32,047 nt of DNA from Synergistaceae bacterium (GTDB taxonomy: Bacteria > Synergistota > Synergistia > Synergistales > Aminobacteriaceae). The notes below the pieces were generated by a model, which saw only the letters and a program-made list of their open reading frames with translations, was not told the DNA's origin and did no database searches. Position numbers and translations under genes: made by a program. Every line of letters begins with the position of its first letter. The first letter of the stretch is position 1. This document shows, piece after piece, positions 1 through 7,682 of this stretch. The stretch is taken from contig JALHFZ010000012.1 of assembly GCA_022837505.1 (NCBI GenBank), positions 1 through 32,047 of the forward strand. Direction: 5' to 3'.

Positions 1-15
1 CGTACCCACCGCAGA

Positions 16-507
16 TCAAGCATTTTCAGACGCCTCCTTGTCAGTTCGCATCAGACTCATCACATTGGCCATCTCAATGGCCGTAAGGGCCGCCTCTGCC
101 CCCTTGTTGCCCCCCTTGCTCCCTGAGCGGACTTCAGCCTGCTCAAGGGTATCGCAGGTCAGCACCCCGAAGGCGACGGGGAGGCGCTGGTTCAGCGCCA
201 CTGAGGCGAGTCCCTTCGACATCTCCGCCGAGACATATTCAAAATGGGGGGTGTCTCCCCGGATGACCGCCCCGAGGGCGATGACCCCGTCATACTTTCC
301 GCTCAGGGCGGCCTCCTTCGCGACGAGGGGGAGCTCCCATGCCCCGGGAACCCTCACCACATCCACGGACTGATGGCTCACTCCGTGGCGGAGGAGCATA
401 TCCTTCGCCCCTTCAAGAAGCCGCTCGCTGAAGAAGCTGTTGAACCGGGCGACGATGATGCAGAAGCGCAGTCCCTTTCCGATCAGTTTTCCCTCAATCA
501 TTTTCAT
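16..507 (-). CDS. ribH: 6,7-dimethyl-8-ribityllumazine synthase (RibH)
   Basis: Lumazine synthase condenses the ribityl-aminopyrimidine made through RibA/RibD with 3,4-dihydroxy-2-butanone 4-phosphate, the penultimate step of riboflavin synthesis, in the cytoplasm. The protein is about 163 residues, normal for the family. Visible family features are the N-terminal VARFN strand, the PGAWELP segment, the GAVIRGDTPHFEYV segment with the conserved catalytic histidine, and the FGVLT strand. The ATG at 507 is chosen because a GGGGAG ribosome site sits a few bases upstream; an in-frame ATG at 501 is the alternative. The open frame extends further upstream, but that part is unlike the family. The start overlaps the end of the ribA coding region by 14 bases, so translation is probably coupled. 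It is the last rib gene visible. Confidence 0.95.
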   Translation of the reverse strand: MKMIEGKLIGKGLRFCIIVARFNSFFSERLLEGAKDMLLRHGVSHQSVDVVRVPGAWELPLVAKEAALSGKYDGVIALGAVIRGDTPHFEYVSAEMSKGLASVALNQRLPVAFGVLTCDTLEQAEVRSGSKGGNKGAEAALTAIEMANVMSLMRTDKEASENA

Positions 508-1261
508 CTTCTTCTCCCCTTTTTCCGGAGCACCCCCGGGACAGTCCGTCTTCATGGAGGAAATGCCCCATCTTCGTCTCCTTGGTATCGAGATACCGTT
601 CGTTGAATTTGTTGGGCGGAATGATCAGGGGGACCCGCTCCACAATCTCGAGGCCGTACCCCTGAAGGCCCACGACCTTTTTCGGATTGTTGGTGATGAG
701 GCGGATATTCTTCACCCCGAGGTCGAGGAGGATCTGGGCGCCTATTCCGTAGTCCCTGAGGTCCGCGGCGAACCCCAGGGCCTCGTTGGCCTCCACCGTG
801 TCGAGCCCCTCCTCCTGAAGGGTGTAGGCCTTGAGCTTCTCGGTGATGCCGATCCCCCGCCCCTCCTGGCGCATGTAGAGGACGACCCCCTCCCCCTCCC
901 GTTCGACCATCTCCATGGCCTTGACGAGCTGGCTGCCGCAGTCGCACCGGAGAGAGCCGAAGACGTCCCCCGTCAGGCATTCCGAGTGCACCCGTACGAG
1001 GACGCTCCTTTTGCCCCGCACATCCCCCTTCACGAGGGCCATGTGGACGTGGTCCGCATTATCGTCGATGAGGCTGCGGTATGCGTAGGCCATGAAGTTT
1101 CCGTGAGCGGTGGGGAGGTTCACCGAGGCGATCTTTTCCACGAGCTTCTCCCGTTTGCTTCTGTAGGCGATGAGGTCCTCTATGGAGACGATCCGGAGAC
1201 CGTGCTTTTCGGCGAAGAGGATGAGTTCCGGCAGGCGCGCCATGGTGCCGTCATCGTTCAT
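494..1261 (-). CDS. ribA: GTP cyclohydrolase II half of a broken ribBA
   Basis: GTP cyclohydrolase II opens the imidazole ring of GTP, the first committed step of riboflavin synthesis. The complete cyclohydrolase domain is here: a VRVHSECLTGDVFGS stretch, then CDCG with the zinc cysteines, then the MRQEGRGIG segment and a DLGVKNIRLITNNP tail. It is preceded by the RibBA linker (AGVICEIMNDDGTMAR), which carries the last catalytic glutamate of the RibB fold. That linker lies in a different frame from the RibB half upstream. The frame stays open up to about 1357 through a TTG, but homology to RibBA only begins at about 1282. The ATG at 1261 is therefore the first plausible internal start, and it has no good ribosome site. 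The domain could be made by reinitiation, or this may be one gene with a sequence error. Seen: intact domain, wrong frame. Inferred: possible independent expression. Confidence 0.75.
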   Translation of the reverse strand: MNDDGTMARLPELILFAEKHGLRIVSIEDLIAYRSKREKLVEKIASVNLPTAHGNFMAYAYRSLIDDNADHVHMALVKGDVRGKRSVLVRVHSECLTGDVFGSLRCDCGSQLVKAMEMVEREGEGVVLYMRQEGRGIGITEKLKAYTLQEEGLDTVEANEALGFAADLRDYGIGAQILLDLGVKNIRLITNNPKKVVGLQGYGLEIVERVPLIIPPNKFNERYLDTKETKMGHFLHEDGLSRGCSGKRGEEDEND

Positions 1262-1724
1262 TATCTCGCAGATGACCCCCGCCTCCCTGCCGGGCCGCCA
1301 GGGGGAACATGTGTCCGGGGCGGTAAAAGTCCTCACCCCGGGAAGACGGGTCCGCAAGGCGGCGGGCGGTCAGGGCCCGCTCTTCGGCGGATATGCCCGT
1401 GGTGGTCCCCTCTTTTACGTCAACGGTGACGAGGAAGGCCGTTCCGTGCTTGTCCGTGCTCTCCCTTGTCATGGGGTCGAGGCCGAGCCGACAGACGATC
1501 TCATGGGCCAGGGGCACGCACACAAGCCCCCGGGCCGAGCAGACCATGAAGTTTATGTCCTCCGTCGTCACGAGGGAGGCGGCGGCGACGAGATCCCCCT
1601 CGTTCTCCCGGCTGTCGTCGTCCACCACGATGATCATCTTTCCCCGGCGGATATCCTCCGCTGCCTCCTCGATGGTGCTGAATACGGAGGCTTCCCGATC
1701 CTGATCCTCTGAATACCCTGTCAT
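1251..1724 (-). pseudogene. ribB: 3,4-dihydroxy-2-butanone 4-phosphate synthase half of ribBA, truncated by frameshift
   Basis: This is the N-terminal RibB part of a bifunctional RibBA, which makes the four-carbon unit of riboflavin from ribulose 5-phosphate. The start at 1724 follows an AGGAGG site seven bases upstream. Recognisable features are the DDDSRENEGDL acidic substrate/metal loop, the FMVCSARGLVC strand, the STDKHGTAF segment and the RPGHMFPLAA motif. The frame then runs into a short unrelated tail (GGHLRDNER) and stops. In the family, RPGH is followed about 10 residues later by a GHTEA motif that supplies a metal-binding histidine. That motif is absent in every frame here, so about 22 codons are missing and the frame has shifted at about 1282. 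As read, this protein should not be an active DHBP synthase. It may be a real lesion or an assembly error. Confidence 0.8.
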
Positions 1725-1800
1725 AAGATGCCCTCCTGTCATACCAAAGCTCTCCCCCGAAGGCCGGAGTCCCGAAAGTCTGCAGTTCACCGGCTTCCCC

Positions 1801-2409
1801 TTACGGCCGGGGGGCTCCGGTCGTACCCTCAAAATAGCGGAATACGTATTTCCCCAGAATATCCGTCTCTATATTGACCCTGTCCCCGGTCTTGAGCTCA
1901 CCGAGGGTGGTGGCCTCAAGGGTTGTGGGGATGATGCTGATTCTGCACACCCCTGAGGCGAAGTCCGCCACGGTCAGGCTGACCCCGTCCACGGCAATGG
2001 ACCCTCGGGGGACCACGAGGAGCCCGAGATCATCGGGGATGCGGAGGGTAAGAATATGCCCCTCCCTCCCCCGGGAGATCCCCTCCACCAGGGCCGTGCC
2101 GTCGATATGCCCCGTCACCATGTGTCCGTCGAAACGCCCCTGGGCCGAAAGGGCCCTCTCGAGATTGACCCGCCCTCCGGGGCGAAGGGCCGAGAATTTC
2201 GTCTTCTTCACCGTCTCGGGGAGGACATCGGCGGAAAAAAGGATCCCCTTCCGGGAGGAGACGGTGAGGCAGGCCCCCGATACAGCCACGGACTGACCGG
2301 GGATAAGGGCTCCTGCCAATGCCTCGGAGCGGATTGAAAGCTCGTAGAGATCCCCCCGGCGGCGGAAGAGGACCACCGTCCCGGTGGACTCTACAAGGCC
2401 GGTGAACAC
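1801..2409 (-). CDS. ribE: Riboflavin synthase, alpha subunit
   Basis: This enzyme dismutates two 6,7-dimethyl-8-ribityllumazine molecules to riboflavin plus the pyrimidine. The protein is 202 residues and shows the two tandem lumazine-binding barrels of the family. The first opens with MFTGLVE and contains VSGACLTV; the second has the GHMVTGHIDG junction and VDGVSLTV. The paired CLTV/SLTV strands mark the internal duplication. The start overlaps the 3' end of ribD by 19 bases. A gap of 76 bases follows before ribBA, and I see no riboswitch-like structure in it. Confidence 0.96.
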   Translation of the reverse strand: MFTGLVESTGTVVLFRRRGDLYELSIRSEALAGALIPGQSVAVSGACLTVSSRKGILFSADVLPETVKKTKFSALRPGGRVNLERALSAQGRFDGHMVTGHIDGTALVEGISRGREGHILTLRIPDDLGLLVVPRGSIAVDGVSLTVADFASGVCRISIIPTTLEATTLGELKTGDRVNIETDILGKYVFRYFEGTTGAPRP

Positions 2410-3491
2410 GCCGGCACTCCTTCTATGAGAAAATCCTCCCCCACTTCCTTGACGGAGGCATTCTTCAGCATGATCGTCTCTCCCATGGAGGAGAAGGAGA
2501 GATCCCCTGAAAAGGGGAGGTTCCTTCCCATGATCCTGGGGGAGAGAAAGAGGGAGACCGAGTCGACCAGACCTTCCCGGAAAAAGGAGGCAATGACCCC
2601 GGGCCCTCCCTCGACGAGGAGGGTCGATACCCCCCGCTCTGCCAGGGCGGAGAGAACCAAAGGCAGGGAAAGACCCCCGTGCTCCCCCGGGGCGGCCAGG
2701 AGATCCATTCCGGCCCTCCGGGCGGAGGCCCTTTTCTCCTCCCCTTCCGATCCGTCCGTCACAACAAGAGTTCCCCTTCCGTACATCTTTGCCTTTTCGC
2801 TCAATGAGAATCTCGAGTCGAGAAGCGCCCTCAGGGGTGACCTGCCCCAGGTGGAGCGGACCGTAAGCTCCGGGTCGTCCTTGGAGGCCGTACCGGTCCC
2901 GATGAGGACGGCATCCGATTCACCCCGCAGAAGATGGGCCAACGACCGGGCGGAGGGGCCGGTAATCCATTTGCTCTCCCCGCTTTCGAGGGCCATCCCC
3001 CCGTCGAGGCTCAGCGCCCCCTTGACGGTCACCCAGGGCCTTCCGAGGGTGTTTCTCCGGATAAACCCCCGGTTGAGCCACCGGCATTCCGCCTCAAGCA
3101 GTCCGGTTTCCACTTCGATTCCCTTTTCCCGAAGGAGGCTCACCCCCCTCCCCTGTACCCTGGGGTCCGGGTCGACCATCCCGGCGACCACCCGGGAGAT
3201 CCCCCTTTCGGCGATGAGGGGGGCGCAGGGGGGGGTCTTTCCGGTGTGGGAGCAGGGTTCGAGGTTCACATAGAGAGTCGCCCCCCGAAAGTCCTTCTTC
3301 CCCTCAAGGGCCATGGCCTCCCCGTGGGGCAGGCCGAAAGCCCGGTGCCACCCCCGGGAGACTACAGACCCGTCCTTCACCACCACGCACCCCACCAGGG
3401 GGTTCGGGGAGACCTTCCCCGTCCCCCGGAGGGCCAGGCTGAGAGCACCGCGCATATAATATTCGTCAATCTTTTTCTTTGGAAGGGCCAT
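2391..3491 (-). CDS. ribD: Bifunctional diaminohydroxyphosphoribosylaminopyrimidine deaminase / 5-amino-6-(5-phosphoribosylamino)uracil reductase
   Basis: RibD performs the deamination and NADPH-dependent ribose reduction steps of riboflavin synthesis. The N-terminal cytidine-deaminase-like domain (about residues 1-145) shows PNPLVGCVVV, HGEAMAL (zinc ligand and catalytic Glu) and the zinc cysteines in PCSHTGKTPPC. The C-terminal reductase domain (about 145-366) shows RPWVTVKGALSLDG, DAVLIGTGT, DDPELTVR and LLVEGGP. The ATG at 3491 is preferred because AAGGAG lies seven bases upstream; an ATG six bases earlier (3497) sits almost on top of that site. Either start overlaps the end of uvrC by 26-32 bases, so ribD is read as part of the uvrC transcript. 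No space exists for an FMN riboswitch. Confidence 0.95.
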   Translation of the reverse strand: MALPKKKIDEYYMRGALSLALRGTGKVSPNPLVGCVVVKDGSVVSRGWHRAFGLPHGEAMALEGKKDFRGATLYVNLEPCSHTGKTPPCAPLIAERGISRVVAGMVDPDPRVQGRGVSLLREKGIEVETGLLEAECRWLNRGFIRRNTLGRPWVTVKGALSLDGGMALESGESKWITGPSARSLAHLLRGESDAVLIGTGTASKDDPELTVRSTWGRSPLRALLDSRFSLSEKAKMYGRGTLVVTDGSEGEEKRASARRAGMDLLAAPGEHGGLSLPLVLSALAERGVSTLLVEGGPGVIASFFREGLVDSVSLFLSPRIMGRNLPFSGDLSFSSMGETIMLKNASVKEVGEDFLIEGVPACSPAL

Positions 3492-4956
3492 GGGCATTCT
3501 CCTTCAGAAAGGAAAGTATCTGGCCGGCCAGTTTCGGCCCGATTCCGGGAACGGTTGCAAGCTCCTCCGGCGAGAGGTTCAGTATATTCCCCATGCTGCC
3601 GAACCGGCCGAGGAGCTGGGCCGTCCTGTGCTTTCCTATGCCGGGGATATCCTCCAGCAGGGAGCGACGGAGGCGGGCGGACCGGGAGGTTCTGTGGCTT
3701 TCCACCGCAAAGCGGTGGGATTCGTCCCTCACCCGCTGAAGCAGGCGCAGGGCAGGATCTGAAAAATCAAGGCGCAGAGGCTCCGTTCCGCTGCTATGGT
3801 ATATCAGTTCCTCCTCTTTCGCCAGTGATACCACGGTAAGTTCCGTCAGACCGAGGTCCTCAAGGGCTTTTTTGGCGAACTCGAGCTGAATCGGGCCACC
3901 GTCAATCAGCACCAGCTGAGGGAGGGGCTCGTTCCCCTTCAGGGTAGAGCCGTACCGCCGGGAGACCGTCTCCTGGATGGAGCGGAAATCATCCACCCCC
4001 TCCACGGTCCTGATCTTGAAGCGCCGGTAGAGAGATCGGTTCGGCACTCCCTGTTCGAAGACCACCACCACGCCGTAGGTCTCCTTCCCAGACATATGGG
4101 AGATATCGAAACCGTCAATCCTCCAGGGGAGGACTGTCATGCCCAGAAGCTTCTGAAGACGGTTCAGGCACTGCCACATATCTCCGTCGAAATCCTCCCG
4201 GAGGGGGGAGGTGATCCTCTGGCGGGTGATCCTCCATATGGCCCGGATGGTGTCCCGCAGCCGCCCGGCCTCCTCGAAGGCGAGGTTCCGGGCGGCCTTG
4301 TCCATCCGCCTCCGCAGACGCTCCACCACCTCCGACGACTGCCCCTGGAGCAGAAGGATGACATCATCCACCCTTTCCTGATAGACTGAAGGGGTGACCA
4401 GGCCGCCGCAGGGGCCGAGGCACCGTCCGAGGGAATGATGAAGGCACGGGCGGACGTTCTTCTTCGCAGCCGCAGCGGGGTCGATATCCCGGGCGCAGAT
4501 GCGCAGGGGAAAATAACGCTCGATCAGCCGGAGGAGGGCCCGCACGTCTCCCACGTTCACATAGGGGCCGAAGTACAGGGCCTTATCCTTCCCCCTCTGG
4601 CGGGTCACCACGATCCGCGGAAAAGGCCCCTCGGTGATCTTGATATAGGGGTACTTATCCGACATCTTCAGTGCTATATTGAAGAAGGGGCGGTATTTCC
4701 GTATCAGCTTCGCCTCGAGGATGAGGGCCTCCACCTCGGACTCCGTGCGGATGACCGAAATATCCGCTATGGAATCCACAAGCTTTCTCAGCCGGGGGGA
4801 GGCGAAGGAGTCGTGGCGGAAATAGGAGGAAACCCTCTTTTTCAGGGATTTCGCCTTCCCCACGTAGATGACGGTGCCCGTATCGTCCCGCATGAGATAG
4901 ATCCCGGGGCGGTCGGGGAGATTTTTAAGGAGCTTCTTGACGGCTTCTCGGGTCAC
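3466..4956 (-). CDS. uvrC: Excinuclease ABC subunit C (UvrC), compact form
   Basis: UvrC makes both incisions around a DNA lesion held by UvrB. From the N terminus there is a GIY-YIG nuclease (PGIYLM..., VIYVGKAKSL), a four-cysteine segment (CARD...CLHH...CLGPC), a UVR UvrB-binding helix pair (about residues 212-240), an RNase H-like nuclease and a tandem helix-hairpin-helix (DIPGIGKHR, TVPGIGPKLA). The second-nuclease residues are present: Asp in GFDISH, Asp-Asp in VDDF, Asp in LIDGG and His in RDESHRF. The GTG at 4956 is chosen for the AGGAGG five bases upstream; an ATG at 4995 would need a start without a site. At about 496 residues it is roughly 100 shorter than typical UvrC. The missing length falls between the UVR motif and the GFDISH segment. 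Confidence 0.95.
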   Translation of the reverse strand: MTREAVKKLLKNLPDRPGIYLMRDDTGTVIYVGKAKSLKKRVSSYFRHDSFASPRLRKLVDSIADISVIRTESEVEALILEAKLIRKYRPFFNIALKMSDKYPYIKITEGPFPRIVVTRQRGKDKALYFGPYVNVGDVRALLRLIERYFPLRICARDIDPAAAAKKNVRPCLHHSLGRCLGPCGGLVTPSVYQERVDDVILLLQGQSSEVVERLRRRMDKAARNLAFEEAGRLRDTIRAIWRITRQRITSPLREDFDGDMWQCLNRLQKLLGMTVLPWRIDGFDISHMSGKETYGVVVVFEQGVPNRSLYRRFKIRTVEGVDDFRSIQETVSRRYGSTLKGNEPLPQLVLIDGGPIQLEFAKKALEDLGLTELTVVSLAKEEELIYHSSGTEPLRLDFSDPALRLLQRVRDESHRFAVESHRTSRSARLRRSLLEDIPGIGKHRTAQLLGRFGSMGNILNLSPEELATVPGIGPKLAGQILSFLKENAHGPSKEKD

Positions 4957-5044
4957 TTTTTCCTCCTGGTAGAATTTGTTTATGAACCATATCATACTAT
5001 CTTACGATATAATCTGGAATAAGAAAGAATTGGAGGTGCCGGCC
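4957..5044. promoter_or_regulatory. Divergent uvrC / cysS intergenic promoter region
   Basis: This short AT-rich gap separates two divergent starts. A perfect TATAAT lies at 5008-5013 on the plus strand, suitably placed to drive cysS, but no convincing -35 hexamer sits 16-18 bases upstream. On the minus strand a TATGAT sequence around 4990-4996 could serve uvrC, with only a weak TTCCAG at the -35 position. The two strands' signals overlap. Ribosome sites flank the region: GGAGG at 5032-5036 for cysS and AGGAGG at 4962-4967 for uvrC. Confidence 0.45.
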
Positions 5045-6454
5045 ATGAGTATGGTGCTCTACAATGATCTCACAAGAACCAAGGAACCCTTTGTACCCGT
5101 CCGGGAGGGGCATGTGGGCTTCTACAGCTGCGGCCCCACGGTCTACGACTTTTTCCACATCGGCAACGCCCGCCCGTTCATCGTTTTTGACACCCTCCGG
5201 CGGTATTTTGAATACTCGGGGTACGAAGTGACCTATGTCCAGAACTTCACCGATATCGACGACAAGATGATCAACCGGGCCAACCAGGAGGGGATTTCCG
5301 TCTCCGAACTGGCGGACCGGTTCATCGCCGAATACTACCGGGACGCGGACGCCCTGGGAGTCCGCAGGCCGACCCATGCCCCGAAAGCCACGGAGCATAT
5401 GGCGGAGATCATCGACCTCGTCTCCACCCTCATCGAAAAGGGGCATGCCTATGAAGTGAACGGCGACGTCTTCTTCGACGTGGCCAGCTTTCCCGCCTAC
5501 GGGGTACTGGCGAAGCAGAGCCTTGAGGATCTTCAGTCCGCGGCGCGGACCGATGTAAACGAACAGAAGAGGCACCCCCTCGACTTCGCCCTCTGGAAAT
5601 CGAAAAAGGAGGGGGAACCCTCCTGGCCGAGCCCCTGGGGGGAGGGCCGCCCCGGGTGGCATATCGAATGCAGCGCCATGTCCATGAAGTACCTCGGCTC
5701 AACCCTCGACATCCATTCGGGAGGAACGGACCTCACCTTCCCCCATCACGAGAACGAGATCGCCCAGGCCGAGGCCGCCACGGGGAAGACCTTCGCGAAA
5801 TACTGGATTCACAACGGCTTTCTCCTCATAGACCGGGAAAAGATGTCAAAGTCCCTTGGCAATTTCCTCACCGCCAGGGCAGCCCTTGAGAAATTCCCCC
5901 CCCGGGCCATCCGGTTCTTCATGCTCAGCGCCCATTACCGCTCCCCCATCAACTTTACCGAGGAGAGCCTCATCCAGGCCCAGAGCGCCGTGGAGCGTCT
6001 CGACAACTGCTGGTCAGACCTTCAGCACGCTAAGAAAAATCCGGGTAGCAAAGAGGGAGGGGCCGAACTCGTCCCCCTTCTCGACGGCCTGAAAAACCGC
6101 TTCAAGGAGGCCATGGACGACGACTTCAATACCGCCGCCGCCCTCGGGGTCATCTTCGAAGGGGTAAAGGCCATAAATACCTTCCTCAAGGAGAGCTCTG
6201 AACCAGACCTCCCCTCCCTCGAGAGGGCCGAGCAGTTCCTCCGCTCTGTGGATTCCATCCTCGGCATCATCGGAATCGAGGAGGGGGAAGCCCACGGGGA
6301 TGAAGGGGAGATTGAAAACCTTCTGAAAGAACGGGAAACCGCCCGGCGGGAGAGGAATTTCAGCCGTTCCGATGAAATCCGGGATACCCTCGCCGCCCGG
6401 GGAATTCTTCTTGAGGATACCCCCCAGGGGACGAAGTGGAAACGAAGGGGATAG
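5045..6454 (+). CDS. cysS: Cysteinyl-tRNA synthetase
   Basis: This class I synthetase charges tRNA-Cys in the cytoplasm. The protein is 469 residues, normal for bacterial CysRS. It shows the zinc cysteine in YSCGPTVYD (Cys29), the HIGH-type signature FHIGNARP, the further zinc ligands in WHIECSAM and FPHHENE, and the KMSKSLGNFL signature, followed by an all-helical C-terminal domain. The ATG at 5045 has GGAGG eight bases upstream. A longer frame reaching 4976 lacks a site and begins with sequence foreign to the family. It is a single-gene plus-strand unit between uvrC (divergent) and queT (convergent), ending at a palindromic terminator just after its stop. Confidence 0.97.
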   Translation: MSMVLYNDLTRTKEPFVPVREGHVGFYSCGPTVYDFFHIGNARPFIVFDTLRRYFEYSGYEVTYVQNFTDIDDKMINRANQEGISVSELADRFIAEYYRDADALGVRRPTHAPKATEHMAEIIDLVSTLIEKGHAYEVNGDVFFDVASFPAYGVLAKQSLEDLQSAARTDVNEQKRHPLDFALWKSKKEGEPSWPSPWGEGRPGWHIECSAMSMKYLGSTLDIHSGGTDLTFPHHENEIAQAEAATGKTFAKYWIHNGFLLIDREKMSKSLGNFLTARAALEKFPPRAIRFFMLSAHYRSPINFTEESLIQAQSAVERLDNCWSDLQHAKKNPGSKEGGAELVPLLDGLKNRFKEAMDDDFNTAAALGVIFEGVKAINTFLKESSEPDLPSLERAEQFLRSVDSILGIIGIEEGEAHGDEGEIENLLKERETARRERNFSRSDEIRDTLAARGILLEDTPQGTKWKRRG

Positions 6455-6463
6455 GATAAAAAA

Positions 6464-6937
6464 CTACCGGGCGGGAAATTTCCCGCCCTTTTTCATTCTC
6501 CGCTGCAGCATGAGCACCAGGGGAATTCCGAGGAGAAAGCAGGCGACGCTCTCCCCCGCCCCGACGTAGAGCATGGAGAGCAGAAGGGGCACCTCCAGCA
6601 GGACGGAAAGGTACCCTCCCACCACCACCATATTGATCAGCACGGGGGGGAGGGCCGCGAGAAATACCGTGGGCATCCGGGCGGTCAGCACGGCCGCGGC
6701 AAGGGTGGCGGCGCTTCCGAAGATCACGTCAGGCAGGCCGAAGCCGCCGGCAAAATTGGCAAGCAGACACCCTGCAAAAAGCCCGGGAATCGCCTCGGGA
6801 AAAAGAAAGGGGAGCAAGGTCAGGGCCTCGGAGATCCGTATCTGGACCATGCCGTAGGACAGGGGGGCGAAGAGAAGGGTCACCGCTATATAGGCCCCGG
6901 CGATTACTCCGGCGAGGGCGACCTTACGGACGCCCAT
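6464..6937 (-). CDS. queT: QueT-family transporter (queuosine precursor uptake S component)
   Basis: This is a small integral membrane protein of about 157 residues with five or six hydrophobic helices. It opens with a VRKVALAGVIAGAYIAVTLL segment and contains a GMVQIRISEALTLLPF loop, the pattern I associate with the QueT/DUF988 family. That family is thought to be an ECF-type substrate-binding component for preQ0/preQ1. The ATG at 6937 has GGGGAGG four bases upstream. The start overlaps the end of pcm by 14 bases, so the two are co-translated, although no functional link is obvious. No preQ1 riboswitch is visible upstream. The final codons are built from the shared terminator palindrome. The family call is from recognition of the pattern, and substrate specificity is inference. 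Confidence 0.8.
   Translation of the reverse strand: MGVRKVALAGVIAGAYIAVTLLFAPLSYGMVQIRISEALTLLPFLFPEAIPGLFAGCLLANFAGGFGLPDVIFGSAATLAAAVLTARMPTVFLAALPPVLINMVVVGGYLSVLLEVPLLLSMLYVGAGESVACFLLGIPLVLMLQRRMKKGGKFPAR
6469..6494. terminator. Bidirectional rho-independent terminator between cysS and queT
   Basis: A perfect 20-base palindrome (GGGCGGGAAA followed by its complement, 6469-6488) is followed on the plus strand by five T residues. It is preceded on the plus strand by a run of A residues (6458-6463), which becomes a U tract for minus-strand transcripts. It can therefore end cysS transcription and the pcm-queT transcript. On the minus strand it encodes the last residues of QueT. Confidence 0.85.
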
Positions 6938-7574
6938 CGGTCCTCCCCTTGAGAAGGGGTACGAACCGGCAGTACTCGTGCCAGGAATCAACGAAGACTC
7001 CCTCTGCTTCTTTTATCCGTCTGAAAAGCCGTTCGCTTCCCGAGGCCACCCTGAGGGGGGCGACAAGCCGTCCTCCCGGCAGGAGCACCTCAGACCACCA
7101 GTCCGCCAGTTCATCCACGGCGGCGGTTACCAATACCCCCGAGAAGACCCCCAGCTCCTCCGGCTTTTCCCTTCCGTCGTGCCAGAGCACCGTGGCGGAA
7201 TATCCGAGTTCGGCAAGTTTTTCCCTCGCCCGGTCGGCCAGGGACCGGATACGCTCCATGGAGGTCACCCTCGCGCCGATGGCAGCGAGAACTGCCGTCT
7301 GGTAGCCTGAACCGGTACCGATCTCGAGGACGGCCTCCCCGGGCTCGGGAGCGAGAAGCTCCGTCATGCGGGCGACCATGTAGGGCTGGGAGATGGTCTG
7401 GTCGTCCCCTATGGGAAGGGGGCTGTCGATCCAGGCACTTCTGTCGAGAGGTTTTTCAAGAAAAAGATGTCGTGGGACGGAAGCCATGGCCTCAAGTACC
7501 GGCTGCCACGTGACGCCCCTCGTCATGATCTGTTCGCGGACCATGTGCTCCGCATCGAGTTTCCAGGAATCCAT
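6924..7574 (-). CDS. pcm: Protein-L-isoaspartate O-methyltransferase
   Basis: PCMT uses S-adenosylmethionine to methylate L-isoaspartyl residues, starting repair of aged proteins. The 216-residue protein has the N-terminal VPRHLF segment, the family motif ISQPYMVARM (about residues 61-70) and the SAM-binding motif VLEIGTGSGYQTAVLA (82-97). A VTAAVDELA strand and LLPGGRLVAP follow. The ATG at 7574 is chosen for a GGAGGTG site eight bases upstream. It is first of a two-gene unit with queT. Confidence 0.94.
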   Translation of the reverse strand: MDSWKLDAEHMVREQIMTRGVTWQPVLEAMASVPRHLFLEKPLDRSAWIDSPLPIGDDQTISQPYMVARMTELLAPEPGEAVLEIGTGSGYQTAVLAAIGARVTSMERIRSLADRAREKLAELGYSATVLWHDGREKPEELGVFSGVLVTAAVDELADWWSEVLLPGGRLVAPLRVASGSERLFRRIKEAEGVFVDSWHEYCRFVPLLKGRTDGRP

Positions 7575-7609
7575 GGATACAACACCTCCGATAGAGGGTA
7601 TAGAAACAC

Positions 7610-7618
7610 ATTGTACCA
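7610..7618 (-). promoter_or_regulatory. Extended -10 promoter for pcm-queT
   Basis: On the minus strand the sequence TGGTACAAT fits an extended -10 element (TG, one base, then a TATAAT-like hexamer). It lies about 35 bases upstream of the pcm start. The -35 position (ATCGAA) is poor, which is tolerated when the extended -10 is present. Confidence 0.45.
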
Positions 7619-7682
7619 TGGAGTGCTTTCAATTCGATTCCAGGGGAAAAACAGAGGGTTTCGGGATAAACAGGGGAAAAAT

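Noticed and set aside
3498..3600. FMN riboswitch upstream of ribD
   Set aside because: The region is uvrC coding sequence with an intact helix-hairpin-helix; no RFN-like conserved blocks are seen.
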